Assembly (NCBI GenBank): GCA_021186555.1
Contig: JAJKFL010000014.1
Coordinates: 43,980,700-44,044,699 of the forward strand
DNA: 64,000 nt
Direction: 5' to 3'
DNA from: Reticulitermes speratus
Taxonomy: Eukaryota > Arthropoda > Insecta > Blattodea > Rhinotermitidae
Part shown: piece by piece, positions 23,372 through 33,774 of the stretch
Numbering within the stretch: the first letter of the stretch is position 1
How the letters are laid out: each line of letters starts with the position of its first letter
Program-made: the position numbers and the translations under genes
The notes under the pieces: generated by a model
What the model saw: the letters and a program-made list of their open reading frames with translations, nothing else
What the model was told of the DNA's origin: nothing
Databases searched by the model: none

Positions 23372-24232
23372 CACAGTAGTACCACTGGGCCAACATATAG
23401 GCCTGTACAATAGTACCACTGGGCCAACATATAGGCCTGTACAATAGTGCCACTGGGCCAACATATAGGCCTGTACAATAGTACCACTGGGCCAACATAT
23501 AGGCCTGTACAATAGTGCCACTGGGCCAACATATACGCCTGTACAATAGTACCACTGGGCCAACATATAGGCCTGTACAATAGTGCCACTGGGCCAACAT
23601 ATAGGCCTGTACAATAGTGCCACTGGGCCAACATATACGCCTGTACAATAGTACCACTGGGCCAACATATAGGCCTGTACAATAGTGCCACTGGGCCAAC
23701 ATATACGCCTGTACAATAGTACCACTGGGCCAACATATAGGCCTGTACAATAGTACCACTGGACCAACATATACGCCTGTACAATAGTACGACTGGGCCA
23801 ACATATAGGCCTGTACAATAGTGCCACTCGGCCAACATATAGGCCTGTACAATAGTACCACTGGGCCAACATATAGGCCTGTACAATAGTGCCACTGGGC
23901 CAACATATAGGCCTGTACAATAGTACGACTGGGCCAACATATAGGCCTGTACAATAGTACCACTGGGCCAACATATAGGCCTGTACAATAGTGCCACTGG
24001 GCCAACATATAGGCCTGTACAATAGTACCACTGGGCCAACATATAGGCCTGTACAATAGTACCACTGGGCCAACATATAGGCCTGTACAATAGTGCCACT
24101 GGGCCAACATATAGGCCTTACTGTAGTACAACTGGGCCAACATATAGGCCTGTACAATAGTGCCACTGGGCCAACATATAGGCCTTACTGTAGTACAACT
24201 GGGCCAACAGTTAGGCCTTACTGTAGTAACAC
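23372..24232. repeat. 34-base tandem array, about 25 copies
   Basis: Unit is aatagtaccactgggccaac followed by atataggcctgtac. Common variants: gtgcc for gtacc, and atacgcc for ataggcc. The last units change to ttactgtagtac. All three minus frames are open; the 345-codon frame at 23129-24166 is a repeat shadow that ends in the S2 SINE. Confidence 0.97.
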
Positions 24233-24504
24233 TGGAAGTTAAAAACGCCTATCACAGCGGTAATACTGTGTCAGTAATACGAAGTGCCAACTGGAGCGTC
24301 GCATCATCCCGACGTCGTCAGTCCTGTGGGACGCAGCGGGGTGAGAAACGCGTCTAACGATCGGGTGGGCGTGTCCATGGGGGAAGGCTTGAATCTTCTG
24401 CACCCGCTGTGGGTTCAGCGATCGATTCTTGGCTGAGCCCCTGAGGACAACACATACTGTACACACCGCGTGTCCACTTTCACTGCGGCTCGTCTGTAGG
24501 TCCA

Positions 24505-24522
24505 TTATTATTATTATTATTA
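24505..24522 (+). repeat. (ATT)n microsatellite
   Basis: Six ATT copies just before the left end of the mobile satellite copy 3. Confidence 0.85.
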
Positions 24523-24523
24523 A

Positions 24524-26143
24524 GCCTTTAGAGCCCAGTGGTCACTATATGCACCACCAGGTTTAACATTCACAAATTGTACGTTCTGCCCACACAGTGT
24601 ATTTATGTGTTTTGTGTGGATCTCAGAACAAACAGCGATTATTTCAATGTACAGCATTAACTGACTGGTTTGTATAACTGAAACGGAGTGTGTTTACTAC
24701 GCGGTACGGACTGAATATTTATATATCAATACGTTTAACATTCACAAATTGTACGTTCTGCCCACACAGTGTATTTATGTGTTTTGTGTGGATCTCAGAA
24801 CAAACAGCGATTATTTCACTGTACAGCATTAACTGACTGGTTTGTATAACTGAGACGTAGTGTGTTTACTGCGCGGTACGGGCTGTATTTATGTGTTTTA
24901 TGTGGATCTCAGAACAAACAGCGATTATTTCACTGTACAACATTAACTGACTGGTTTGTATAACTGAGACGTAGTGTGTTTACTGCGCGGTACGAGCTGT
25001 ATTTATGTGTTTTGTGTGGATCTCAGAACAAACAGCGATTATTTCACTGTACAACATTAACTGATTGGTTTGTATAACTGAGACGTAGTGTGTTTACTGC
25101 GCGGTACGGACTGTATTTATGTGTTTTGTGTGGATCTCAGAACAAACAGCTATTATTTCACTGTACAGCATTAACTGACTGGTTTGTATAACTGAGACGT
25201 AGTGTGTTTACTGCGCGGTACGGACTGTATTTATGTGTTTTGTGTGGATCTCAGAACAAACAGCGATTATTTCACTGTACAGCATTAACTGACTGGTTTG
25301 TATAACTGAGACGGAGTGTGTTTACTGCGCGGTACGGACTGTATTTATGTGTTTTGTGTGGATCTCAGAACAAACAGCGATTATTTCACTGTACAGCATT
25401 AACTGACTGGTTTGTATAACTGAGACGGAGTGTGTTTACTGCGCGGTACGGACTGTATTTATGTGTTTTGTGTGGATCTCAGAACAAACAGCGATTATTT
25501 CACTGTACAGCATTAACTGACTGGTTTGTATAACTGAGACGGAGTGTGTTTACTGCGCGGTACGGACTGTATTTATGTGTTTTGTGTGGATCTCAGAACA
25601 AACAGCGATTATTTCACTGTACAGCATTAACTGACTGGTTTGTTATAACTGAGACGGAGTGTGTTTACTGCGCGGTACGGACTGTATTTATGTGTTTTGT
25701 GTGGATCTCAGAACAAACAGCCATTATTTCACTGTACAGCATTAACTGACTGGTTTGTATAACTGAGACGTAGTGTGTTTACTGCGCGGTACGGGCTGTA
25801 TTTATGTGTTTTGTGTGGATCTCAGAACAAACAGCGATTATTTCACTGTACAACATTAACTGATTGGTTTGTATAACTGAGACGGAGTGTGTTTACTGCG
25901 CGGTACGGACTGTATTTATGTGTTTTGTGTGGATCTCAGAACAAACAGCCATTATTTCACTGTACAGCATTAACTGACTGGTTTGTATAACTGAGACGTA
26001 GTGTGTTTACTGCGCGGTACGGGCTGTATTTATGTGTTTTGTGTGGATCTCAGAACAAACAGCGATTATTTCACTGTACAACATTAACTGACTGGTTTGT
26101 ATAACCGAGACGGCTGTGTTTACTGCGCGGTACGGACTGAGTC
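24524..26143 (+). mobile_element. mobile satellite element, copy 3 (114-base units)
   Basis: Left end gcctttagagcccagtggtc then actatatgcaccaccagg is nearly the same as copy 1. About 13 units follow, the first with the longer spacer form (gaatatttatatatcaatac then gtttaacattcacaaatt). The right end is cggtacggactgagtcttta. Unit variants (acgtagtg against acggagtg; gcattaac against acattaac) are mixed along the array, suggesting internal conversion or block duplication. Confidence 0.78.
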
Positions 26144-26184
26144 TTTAAATACAACACATTGTCATTCTTAGTCTTTGGAGGCAG

Positions 26185-26372
26185 TATCATGGCTAAGGCG
26201 GTTAGTCGCCGGCCTCTCACCGCGGAGGCCGGGTTCGTTCCCAGGCCAACCCATGTGAGATTTTTGGTGGACAAAGTGGCACTGGGACAGATTTCTGTCC
26301 CAGTGCTTCTTTTCCCTTCTCAGTGTCATTCCATCAATCTGATGCCTGCACAAACAGTGCTGCTGTAGAAAT
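26185..26372 (+). mobile_element. tRNA-derived SINE, family S2, truncated
   Basis: Head tcatggctaaggcggttagt with a B-box-like gggttcgttcccagg, then gtgagatttttggtggacaa and cagtgtcattccatcaat. The 3' third is missing. Confidence 0.88.
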
Positions 26373-27175
26373 CGAAACGCCCATGATATTGGTATTCATA
26401 AGGTTGATTCAACGGCTGCTTTGTAAGGCATGTAGAGTTATGGCGTTGCAGTGCATGACGCCGCGTGGTTTGGTAGAGAAGAACCAACGTTGCAGTGGGA
26501 CCTGCTTTTTCCACCTCAAGGACGGAACAGACTGACAGCAAGTTTCTCTGAAACGTCGGCTGCTGTACCAAATTGCAAGGCGGTAATTTGTTATTGTGGT
26601 TTTGAGCGGCGGGTGAAGACTTTTGCCACCCATGTAAGCCTGTGTATTGCAGACGCAGGGCTTGTAAAGAGAAGGTAACGTTATGTCGTTCTGGGGTGTG
26701 TGCCTGAGCACAGGTGCTGTGTGTGGGCTGCAGCACCCCAACGTCATGTGATCCTGTAGTAATCCTGTACACTTGGCGTGTTAGGGGGTGAGGAAACGCG
26801 TAAAAAATGTAGTTATTTTATATATTGATGTTTTCTTTTGTGCTCATGATGACGTCACGATGGGAGATCCCTCGTCTCACCAGCTGATTCAGTGGAACAT
26901 GCACGCTCGGTACAGTCCCACACAAAACGCAGTTACAGGGGCTGCTTCCTCTCTGTAATTTGTTCGTCACTTTCTCTCTTACTTTGCTGTGTTTGGTTTT
27001 TTTTTTCATTCTTTGCTTCCACATTCTCTCTCTTGGTGTCGTTTTTTTCCCCTTTTCTTGTTATCCTTCCTAACTTTCTGTGCCTTTTCCTTCCTTCCGT
27101 CTGTCACCGCCCGCACGTGTGTCCCTCCGCCATATCATGTTCCTGTCTTCTGGGATGTGGAGATTTGTCGCTACA
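26373..27175. other. unique spacer with a degenerate hairpin motif
   Basis: No gene was recognised. Around 26514-26556, cctcaaggacggaacag and ctctgaaacgtcgg match the core of the foldback elements. A pyrimidine-rich tract spans about 26960-27110. Short frames are unsupported. Confidence 0.45.
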
Positions 27176-27177
27176 TA

Positions 27178-27300
27178 AGTGGTTCTCGACGTTTCAAAGC
27201 CTCAAAGATGGAGGGTGACACGTTCCTTCGAAACGTCGGACACCACTTTCGCAGCGTCACATTACACCTCTGTGAAAACCTCAAAACTCGCAGTTGAAGG
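27178..27300. mobile_element. foldback (hairpin) element, family F1
   Basis: Left arm aagtggttctcgacgtttc and right arm cgaaacgtcggacaccactt are inverted copies around a short loop that holds ctcaaagatggaggg. The right flank (gcagcgtcacattacac, then ctcaaaactcgcagtt) matches that of the hairpin at 30053. No coding capacity. Confidence 0.7.
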
Positions 27301-27704
27301 CATGTCTGCACGTCGCTCAGTTTACATCGTACCTCTCAAGTCCGTAACGCTAGCAACTTGGCGAGCCGCTCGGTGGACACGACACTGTCGCCGGTGGCAG
27401 AGACACTGTGTCGTAAGATGACAGTTTGCAAGATGGCGTGCGGTGTGTACCGTGGTTGCCATGTCTTCAGGCGATACTCCGGTCGGCCATAGTAATCTTA
27501 CGGCCCCCACAGGCGATTTACATGATTGAGATGTGTGCGCGCGTATCGTTCTCCTCGTGCCATCGCTCTGTAGTTTCACGCTCTGTCAAACATTAGTCAA
27601 GGAAACCATCTAAAGAAACTTAACAAATCTGTTAGCCATCCACTTAGCGAGGCGGTATGACGGTAGTAACTGTGCGTAGCCCCGCAGCAGTAGTGGTGGT
27701 AAAG
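27301..27704. other. unique spacer
   Basis: No gene or repeat was recognised. Confidence 0.5.
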
Positions 27705-27950
27705 TTATTGTAGTGTTTAAGCACAGCGCCATGAAGGCATAGTGGAATGGAGGTATAGATCCACGTATTCTCAACCTCGGCACTGAAGGGACGCGACTTG
27801 TCAGCTCTACAGCCGGTGCCCAATGAACGGGAGGTTCGGCGGGCCTCAGGGTCAGTCTGGACGCTGTGTGCCTCTATCAGGAATCGAACCCCGAGCCTGT
27901 TATCGTTCTATTATGTGGTCACTGTACCCACTGAGCTATCCCGAACCGTC
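27705..27950 (-). mobile_element. tRNA-derived SINE, family S1, diverged
   Basis: Minus-strand head gggatagctcagtgggtaca (A box), B box ggggttcgattcctgat, then body with gtccagactgaccctgagg and cattgggcaccggctg. The 3' end near gccatgaaggcatagtggaa lacks the repeated pyrimidine tail. Confidence 0.85.
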
Positions 27951-27995
27951 AGTAGCAACAGCAGCAATAATATTCTACCTTATATAAGTCTTCAG

Positions 27996-28112
27996 GTGTT
28001 CACGGCGTTTTTTGATCAGCTGGTGGTCGTATTTTGGGTTTCTGCACCATGTGACAGTTGAACGTTCCGACGCTCTTCCGAGACGTCGGAACGTTCAACA
28101 TAACGTGAACAC
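27996..28112. mobile_element. palindromic hairpin element
   Basis: Inner arms gttgaacgttccgacg (28057-28072) and cgtcggaacgttcaac (28084-28099) are perfect 16-base inverted repeats. Outer ends gtgttcacg (27996-28004) and cgtgaacac (28104-28112) are also inverted. No coding content. It resembles the foldback family in having cgtcgg at the stem, but the flanks differ. Confidence 0.65.
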
Positions 28113-28149
28113 AAAAGTAGAACGTCTTACAATGCCTTACCTTATACAG

Positions 28150-29365
28150 TAACTTTATGTGAGTCACATCCTGGTTTACAAGGTAGTCAGTGTTACCATT
28201 ATTTGTGAGTCACCCTGTTTTACATGGCAGTCAGTACCATTTGTGTGAGTCACACCCTGGTTTACATGGCAGTACAATTTGTGTGAGTCACACCCTAGTT
28301 TATATGGCAGTCAGTACCATTTGTGTGAGTCACACCCTGGTTTACATGGCAGTCAGTATTATAATTTGTGAGTCACACCCTGGTTTATATGGCAGTCAGT
28401 ACCATTTGTGTGAGTCACACCCTGGTTTACATGGCAGTCAGTATTACCATTTGTGAAAGTCACACCTGGTTTACATGGCAGTCAGTATTACCATTTGTGT
28501 GAGTCACACCCTGGTTTACATGGCAGTCAGTGTTACCATTTGTGCGAGTCACACCTGGTTTACATGGCAGTCAGTGTTACCATTTGTGTGAGTCACACCC
28601 TGGTTTACATGGCAGTCATTATCATTTGTGTGAGTCATACCCTGGTTTACATGGCAGTCAGTATTATCATTGTGTGAGTCACATCCTTGTTTACATGGCA
28701 GTCAGTATTACCATTTGTGTGAGTCACACCCTGGTTTACATGGCAGTCAGTGTTACCATTTGTGCGAGTCACACCTGGTTTACATGGCAGTCAGTGTTAC
28801 CATTTGTGCGAGTTACACCTGGTTTACATGGCAGTCAGTGTTACCATTTGTGTGAGTCACACCCTGGTTTACATGGAAGGCAGTATTATCGTCATACCCT
28901 GGTTTACATGGCAGTCAGTATTATCATTGTGTGAGTCACACCTGGTTTACATGGCAGTCAGTATTACCATTTGTGTGAGTCACACCCTGGTTTACATGGC
29001 AGTCAATGTTACCATTTGTGCGAGTCACACCTGGTTTACATGGCAGTCAGTATTACCATTTGTGTGAGTCACACCCTGGTTTAAATGGCAGTCAGTATTA
29101 TCATTTGTGTGAGTCACACCTGGTTTACATGGCAGTCAGTATTATCATTGTGTGAGTCACACCCTGGTTTAAATGGCAGTCAGTATTATCATTTGTGTGA
29201 GTCACACCTGGTTTACATGGCAGTCAGTATTATCATTGTGTGAGTCACACCCTGGTTTAAATGGCAGTCAGTATTATCATTTGTGTGAGTCACACCTGGT
29301 TTACATGGCAGTCAGTGTTATCATTGTGTGAGTCACACCTGGTTTACATGGCAGTCAGTGTTACC
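28150..29365. repeat. about 45-base tandem array, about 27 copies
   Basis: Unit contains gtgagtcacaccctggttta and catggcagtcagtattacca. Units vary between 42 and 45 bases through ccctgg/cctgg and tttgtg/ttgtg changes. Several plus frames are open and read HPGLHGSQYYHLCES; these are repeat shadows. Confidence 0.96.
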
Positions 29366-30052
29366 GGGATTGTACTCTGTGGCACAGAATCTTGGCGAGT
29401 ACAGTCTTTATAATGGAGACCTTGTCCACTGTGAGGTACGGGCTGAGGCTGCAGACTGAGTTCTACATCGAGCATAATAATACAAGAGGGCACAAACAGG
29501 TGGCACTGCGGTAGCGTCTTAATACGTAGGTCTGATGTCTTTCCAGTTCCGTATTACGTCTGTTTCCAAACTTAAATGCCGTCCATTTTGCATTCTCCGA
29601 CCATCAATTATGCCTCCCATCTGTCTATTCTGGTTTGGTCCTTTCGCCCCATCCTTGCTGTCTTTTTAGTGTCCTTAGTTTTCCCACGCTATGCACAGTG
29701 TGCCAGGTCTCAAGCACGCAGTGGCCCATGTTTTGAGAGGCGGCCCCTGGAGGGACCAGAGCTCCCCTAGCCCCACCTCATGGCCTCTTTGTCACGCTGT
29801 ACCTCGGCTGCAGCATATAACACTGGCGAAGAATAACATCACGCGAGCGGTCGCGGCTTAGTTGTGCATAATCGATATGAAGGGGGCTGTATAAGACCTA
29901 AGTGCAGACATAAGGATAATATTAGAGTGGATCTTAACAGAGTGGAGACTGTGGGCTGGGTTTGTATGGTTCAGAGTAGAAGGTTATGGCGGCTCTGTTA
30001 AGCACGGTAATTGAAGTTTGGCTCCTTAAAAGACGAAGAACGTGTTGAGTAT
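29366..30052. other. unique spacer
   Basis: No gene or repeat was recognised. Short frames at 29576-29770 (plus) and 29934-30152 (minus, overlapping the next hairpin) are unsupported. Confidence 0.5.
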
Positions 30053-30178
30053 TACTGAGGTCTTCTGAGATGTGACGTTGCGTCAATGGGTGTCTGTCCC
30101 CGACGTTTTGAAGGATGCTTCGAAACGTCGGGAACCACTCACCCAACAACACAGCGTCACATCTCAGAAGACTTCAGT
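30053..30178. mobile_element. foldback (hairpin) element, family F1, long arms
   Basis: Two arms of about 58 bases are inverted copies with roughly 80 percent identity. Left has actgaggtcttctgagatgt and ccccgacgttttg; right has cgaaacgtcgggaacc and acatctcagaagacttcagt. The loop is only about ten bases. The right flank matches that of 27178. As RNA it would fold into one long hairpin. Confidence 0.85.
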
Positions 30179-30282
30179 CCTCATAAATACCGCTTTGAGA
30201 ACCTAAAATCTCGCAGTTCCTGACTAGCTAAGCGTCTGTTAGCTTTTCTAAACGGACTGTTTCGTGGGGTTAGTTCGGCAAT

Positions 30283-30332
30283 GACAGGTTTGTTCGGCAA
30301 TGACAGGTTAGTTCGGCAGTGACAGGTTAGTT
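30283..30332 (+). repeat. short tandem repeat, 3 copies of about 20 bases
   Basis: gttcggcaatgacaggtt is repeated three times with small changes (gttag/gtttg, caatg/cagtg). Confidence 0.8.
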
Positions 30333-30557
30333 CCGTGCTGCAGGCTGTCTTCTGTCTGTTCTACAGTGCTAGACCGATTTAGATGAAGGCGTGGTGTGCT
30401 AGGTTACATTTGTGACGCCGTATTTAGTTGCTCTGCTTGTTTAAGGGTAGAACAGACTGGCGATGTTTGATAAGAGGCCGCCGGGGGCAGCAGTAACGAG
30501 ACGTAAGGGGTGTCATTGTGAGGAGTTGCATGATTGGCGGTGCTGGCCACGTATTGT

Positions 30558-30973
30558 AATAATAATAATAATAATAATAATTCATGGCTCAACAGCCCTA
30601 TATGGGCCTGAGCCTCCTCTTGCCTCCTCTTGTCGAGGTTACTAAGTCATGCGCATTCATGGCAGCTGGTGACCGGCCAGCTAGCCGCGCTTAGTGTTCT
30701 ATCGATCCTGATGTGCACGCCAGAGCCATCTGGCAGGCAGTCAGGAGACTTGGATGAGAAATGGAGGCAATTTGGCTTACGCAACATTTTTATTCGTGCC
30801 CGTAAGGTTCTTTTACATGCCGTAAATCTACGACATGGGACCGACGGCTTTACTTCCCCTCCGAAGGAAGTTGTGCTACGGATTTTTATCGTCCTTAAAA
30901 ATCCATCGACCTCGGTCGGGATCAACGAACCTTGGGTCCAGTGGCGAGCACGCTAACCACTAGTCCACCGAGG
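30558..30973 (-). mobile_element. tRNA-derived SINE, family S5, with perfect target-site duplication
   Basis: On the minus strand the head reads ctcggtggactagtggttag then cgtgctcgcc (A box) with a weak B box near aaggttcgttgatcccgac. The body includes agggctgttgagccatgaa, and the 3' tail is (ATT)n, seen as AAT repeats at 30558-30580. A perfect 14-base duplication, tggccacgtattgt, flanks it at 30544-30557 and 30974-30987. The surrounding sequence is a LINE remnant, so this SINE landed inside an older LINE. Confidence 0.93.
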
Positions 30974-30987
30974 TGGCCACGTATTGT

Positions 30988-31100
30988 TACGGCGATAATA
31001 TCGAGGAGGAGGAGGAGATGGGCGGGACATGTGGCACGCATGGGAGAGAAGATAAATGTGTACAGTTTTCGGTTGGAAAACTATAAGCGATTAAGTCACA
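30988..31100 (+). pseudogene. LINE reverse transcriptase C-terminal remnant
   Basis: Reads RIVTAIISRRRRRWAGHVAR and then MGEKINVYSFRLENYKR. The RRxRWAGHVARMGE motif followed by a Tyr-containing basic stretch is typical of the C-terminal region of many insect non-LTR retrotransposon reverse transcriptases. The reading frame also passes through the SINE target duplication (WPRIV), so the LINE was continuous before the SINE inserted. The catalytic domain is absent. Confidence 0.8.
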
Positions 31101-31384
31101 GAGGATGGTACAATTGCAGTGCTTCTGAAAGACATTGTGTGCGAGGTTGTTGAGTGGATTCGTGAAGCTCGCGATTAGGGCCAGTCACGGACTTATGAAC
31201 ACGTGCACGCTAGTGAATTTGCAAAACAAGCGAAAAAGGCTTCCGAAACATATATATACGTTACATGGACGTGCCTGCTTATGGTCCTGGACGGACGCAG
31301 ACTGGGGAAGACACTTGGAATTGTGTTTCAAACACAAGTACATTTAGTTTAACGACGTATGAAAAACGGGGCGAGTTTGTGAGC
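31101..31384. other. spacer, no feature recognised
   Basis: Sequence right of the LINE remnant. No gene, array or SINE was identified. Confidence 0.45.
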
Positions 31385-31545
31385 TGGAGTAGCTCAGTCA
31401 GTATAGTGACAGGCTGCGGGCTGGATTAAAAGGTTTTGGTTTTGGGTGGGGACACGACTTTACCGCGTACGGGGAATACGTGGAGCTGAGGTAAAGAATG
31501 GGTGGAGTTGTACCTGCACTCCCAACATGTCTTCATGGTGTTTAG
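31385..31545 (+). mobile_element. tRNA-derived SINE, family S1, diverged fragment
   Basis: Head gagtagctcagtcagtatag (A box intact), then a strongly altered B-box region (aaaaggttttggttttggg) and a shortened body ending near ttcatggtgtttagttttaa. It lies about 70 bases upstream of a fuller S1 copy in the same orientation. Confidence 0.78.
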
Positions 31546-31611
31546 TTTTAACCACTACAAGCTTGAAGCTCAACCAAATAATATCTAAAAATTCAGTTTC
31601 TACCTTGCAGA

Positions 31612-31910
31612 AGGCGTGGACCGCGATAGCTCAGTCGGTATAGCGACTAGCTACGAGCTGGACGGTCCGGGGATCGAATTCCGGTGGGGGCGGGATTTTC
31701 TGCACCCGTCCAGACCGACCCTGGGGCCCCCCCCCAGCCTCCTATACAATGGATACCGGGTCTCTTTATCGGGGGTAAAGCGGCCGGGACGTGGCGTTGA
31801 CCACTCACCTCCATTTAGCACCAAGGTTCAAGAAAGAGTAGAGGTATATCTTTACCCCCCTCTGGGCCTTCATGGCCTGTTCTGGGCTGAACTTTACCTT
31901 TACCTCGCAG
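31612..31910 (+). mobile_element. tRNA-derived SINE, family S1, full length
   Basis: Head accgcgatagctcagtcggt, B box ggggatcgaattccgg, then gtccagaccgaccctgggg, ataccgggtctctttatc, ggccgggacgtggcgttgac and tail actttacctttacct. The translated shadow (RDSSVGIATSYELDGPGIEF) is a frequent false protein in insect annotation and should not be taken as a gene. Confidence 0.93.
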
Positions 31911-31984
31911 AAAACACACTGCGTTTCCGTTGCTGAGGCCAGTCCGTGCCATTATCGTCGCTGTCCGTTGTGGCAGACTTTCGG

Positions 31985-32252
31985 CAAAAGCAAAGCTAAA
32001 ACTGTGCTTAATTAAGCACCGCGCATGAAGACATGGTGGGGGGAGGTAACTCATAGATGCATGTGTTCTTAAAGTTCCACGCCCCGGCTGCTTTATCCCA
32101 GGGAAAAGAGACCCCAGCGTGTGTTGGATAGGAGACCGGGAGGGCCCGATGCTGTGCAGAACAAACGAATCTCTTTCCTGTCGGGGTTCAAACCCCTTTC
32201 TACCAGCCTGTAGTTTATTCACTGTAGTGACTGAGCTACCCCGATTCGGAGA
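31985..32252 (-). mobile_element. tRNA-derived SINE, family S1, diverged
   Basis: Minus-strand head ggggtagctcagtcactaca (A box), B box ggggtttgaaccccgac, body with ggtctcttttccctgggat and gccggggcgtggaac. This third S1 copy within 900 bases is in the opposite orientation to the two before it. Confidence 0.88.
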
Positions 32253-33365
32253 TTTAGGCCACTTCACGCTGCAACTCCTCGGCTGAGAGGGCAATGTCAA
32301 TACGATAAACGAGCCGACAGGAAGTGACAACCGATAATGTTCAGACAAAATAACGACCTTGTAAATTGTGTTGGCAAAATGCGAAGTTTTGAATACTGAA
32401 GAAGTTGGTGCATACAGCAAGCACTGTGCTTCGTAGACTTAAACGCAGGGGCGACTTTGTTTTCTATGTTTTTAGTCGCTTCGTCATGTCTGTGTCCGTC
32501 AGTCCGTCCGCGTGTAACAACTCGGCTTCCATTGGACGGATTTTCATGAAATTTGATATTTCACGATTTTCTAAAATCTGTCGAGATAATTCAAGTTTCA
32601 TTAAAATCTGACAAGAATAACGGTACTTTACATGAAGACCTATGTACGTTTATGATAATATCTCGCTGAATTCCTCTTAGAATGAAAAACGTTTCAGACA
32701 AAAGTTGTACAGAAAATCAAAACACACATTTTATGTTCAATAAGCTTTTCCCTAAAATCGTGCCGTTTATGAGATAATGTGGAAAAATACGGTAGAGCCA
32801 GACAGGCCACAGATGACAATAAAATACGGCGCATGCGCTTTGCATGCTGGGTAAGTAAGGCAAGAATACAGATACACAGTCATAATATTTAATATTTATT
32901 GCTTTTCCACGGCAACAATGGTTACGCGAACGCGCCTCAGTGTTAACGTTGTACGTACGTTGCCTGTGTCGTATTACTTAGTGTGAAACACACTGTAGGT
33001 AGTATAGAAAATTGCCCGCGTGAAGAAAGTTCGCTGCTGGGTAAGGGCGACGCTCCAAACAAGACTTGGATTTCTAGGAACTGGTGAGTTTGGGATTGAA
33101 AATGGGACGTTACGGAAATACGGACCAGACGTGGCAAGGACTGTGCGGGAAAGAGAGATATTATTGGAACGCATTGGTGTCGTCGTGTAACGACCTGCCT
33201 CAACAGACGTGTTGTTGACGTACTGCAGGTGTAGCGACTTACTGCACAACGGATTGGGCGACCAGAGAATCTGGGATTGATGTTTGGCAGGTGCAGAGAT
33301 TTTTATATTCTCAGCAGAGTCAGACCGCCTCTGGAGCCTAGGGATCCTTCTGTCTATTGGGTACT
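32253..33365. other. unique, AT-rich spacer
   Basis: Holds the segment shared with 7337-7400 (at 32303-32368). The rest has no recognised gene. Frames at 32974-33435 (minus) and 32405-32611 (plus) have no family match that I can see. Confidence 0.5.
32303..32368 (+). repeat. dispersed segment shared with 7337-7400
   Basis: Second copy of the fragment with aacgagccgac and cagacaaaataa. Origin unknown. Confidence 0.6.
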
Positions 33366-33445
33366 GGAGACTTCTTGCAGACATAAAGCGGACGGGGCGT
33401 GAAGCTGACCACTCATCTCCATTTAGCACCCACATTAAGAATGCA
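33366..33445 (+). mobile_element. SINE S1 fragment (3' body only)
   Basis: ataaagcggacggggcgtga followed by ctgaccactcatctccattt and agcaccc match the S1 body after the gggtctcttt segment (compare 31775-31822). Head and tail are missing. Confidence 0.7.
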
Positions 33446-33486
33446 TGGTGATTAACCCGTTAAGACTCAGTATGTTTCTGTCGAGT

Positions 33487-33755
33487 GATCCCCGATTTCC
33501 GAAAGAGCGCACATTTTTTAGGGTTCCCAGGCGTTGCTCGCTTGTCCGTCTGGTAAGAGTAGTATTAAAGATGAAGAAATGTGGAGCATTGGTGGAGTTA
33601 TACTGACGGGGGAAAACTGAAGTACTGGGAGAAAAACCTGTCCCAGCGCTACTCTGTCCACCACAAATTCACATGGACTGGCCTGGGATCGAACTTGGGC
33701 CCCCGCGGTGAGAGGCTGGCGACTAACCGCCTGAGCCGTAACACGACTTGCAAAT
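33487..33755 (-). mobile_element. tRNA-derived SINE, family S2
   Basis: Minus-strand head acggctcaggcggttagtcg, B box aagttcgatcccaggcc, body atgtgaatttgtggtggac, gtataactccaccaatgctc and ccagacggacaagcgagc. Nearly full length. Confidence 0.9.
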
Positions 33756-33774
33756 ACTAAGATTAACGTGAATT

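Noticed and set aside
31612-31910. Protein-coding gene with the RDSSVGIAT peptide
   Set aside because: This is the translated shadow of the S1 SINE and recurs with each copy in either orientation.
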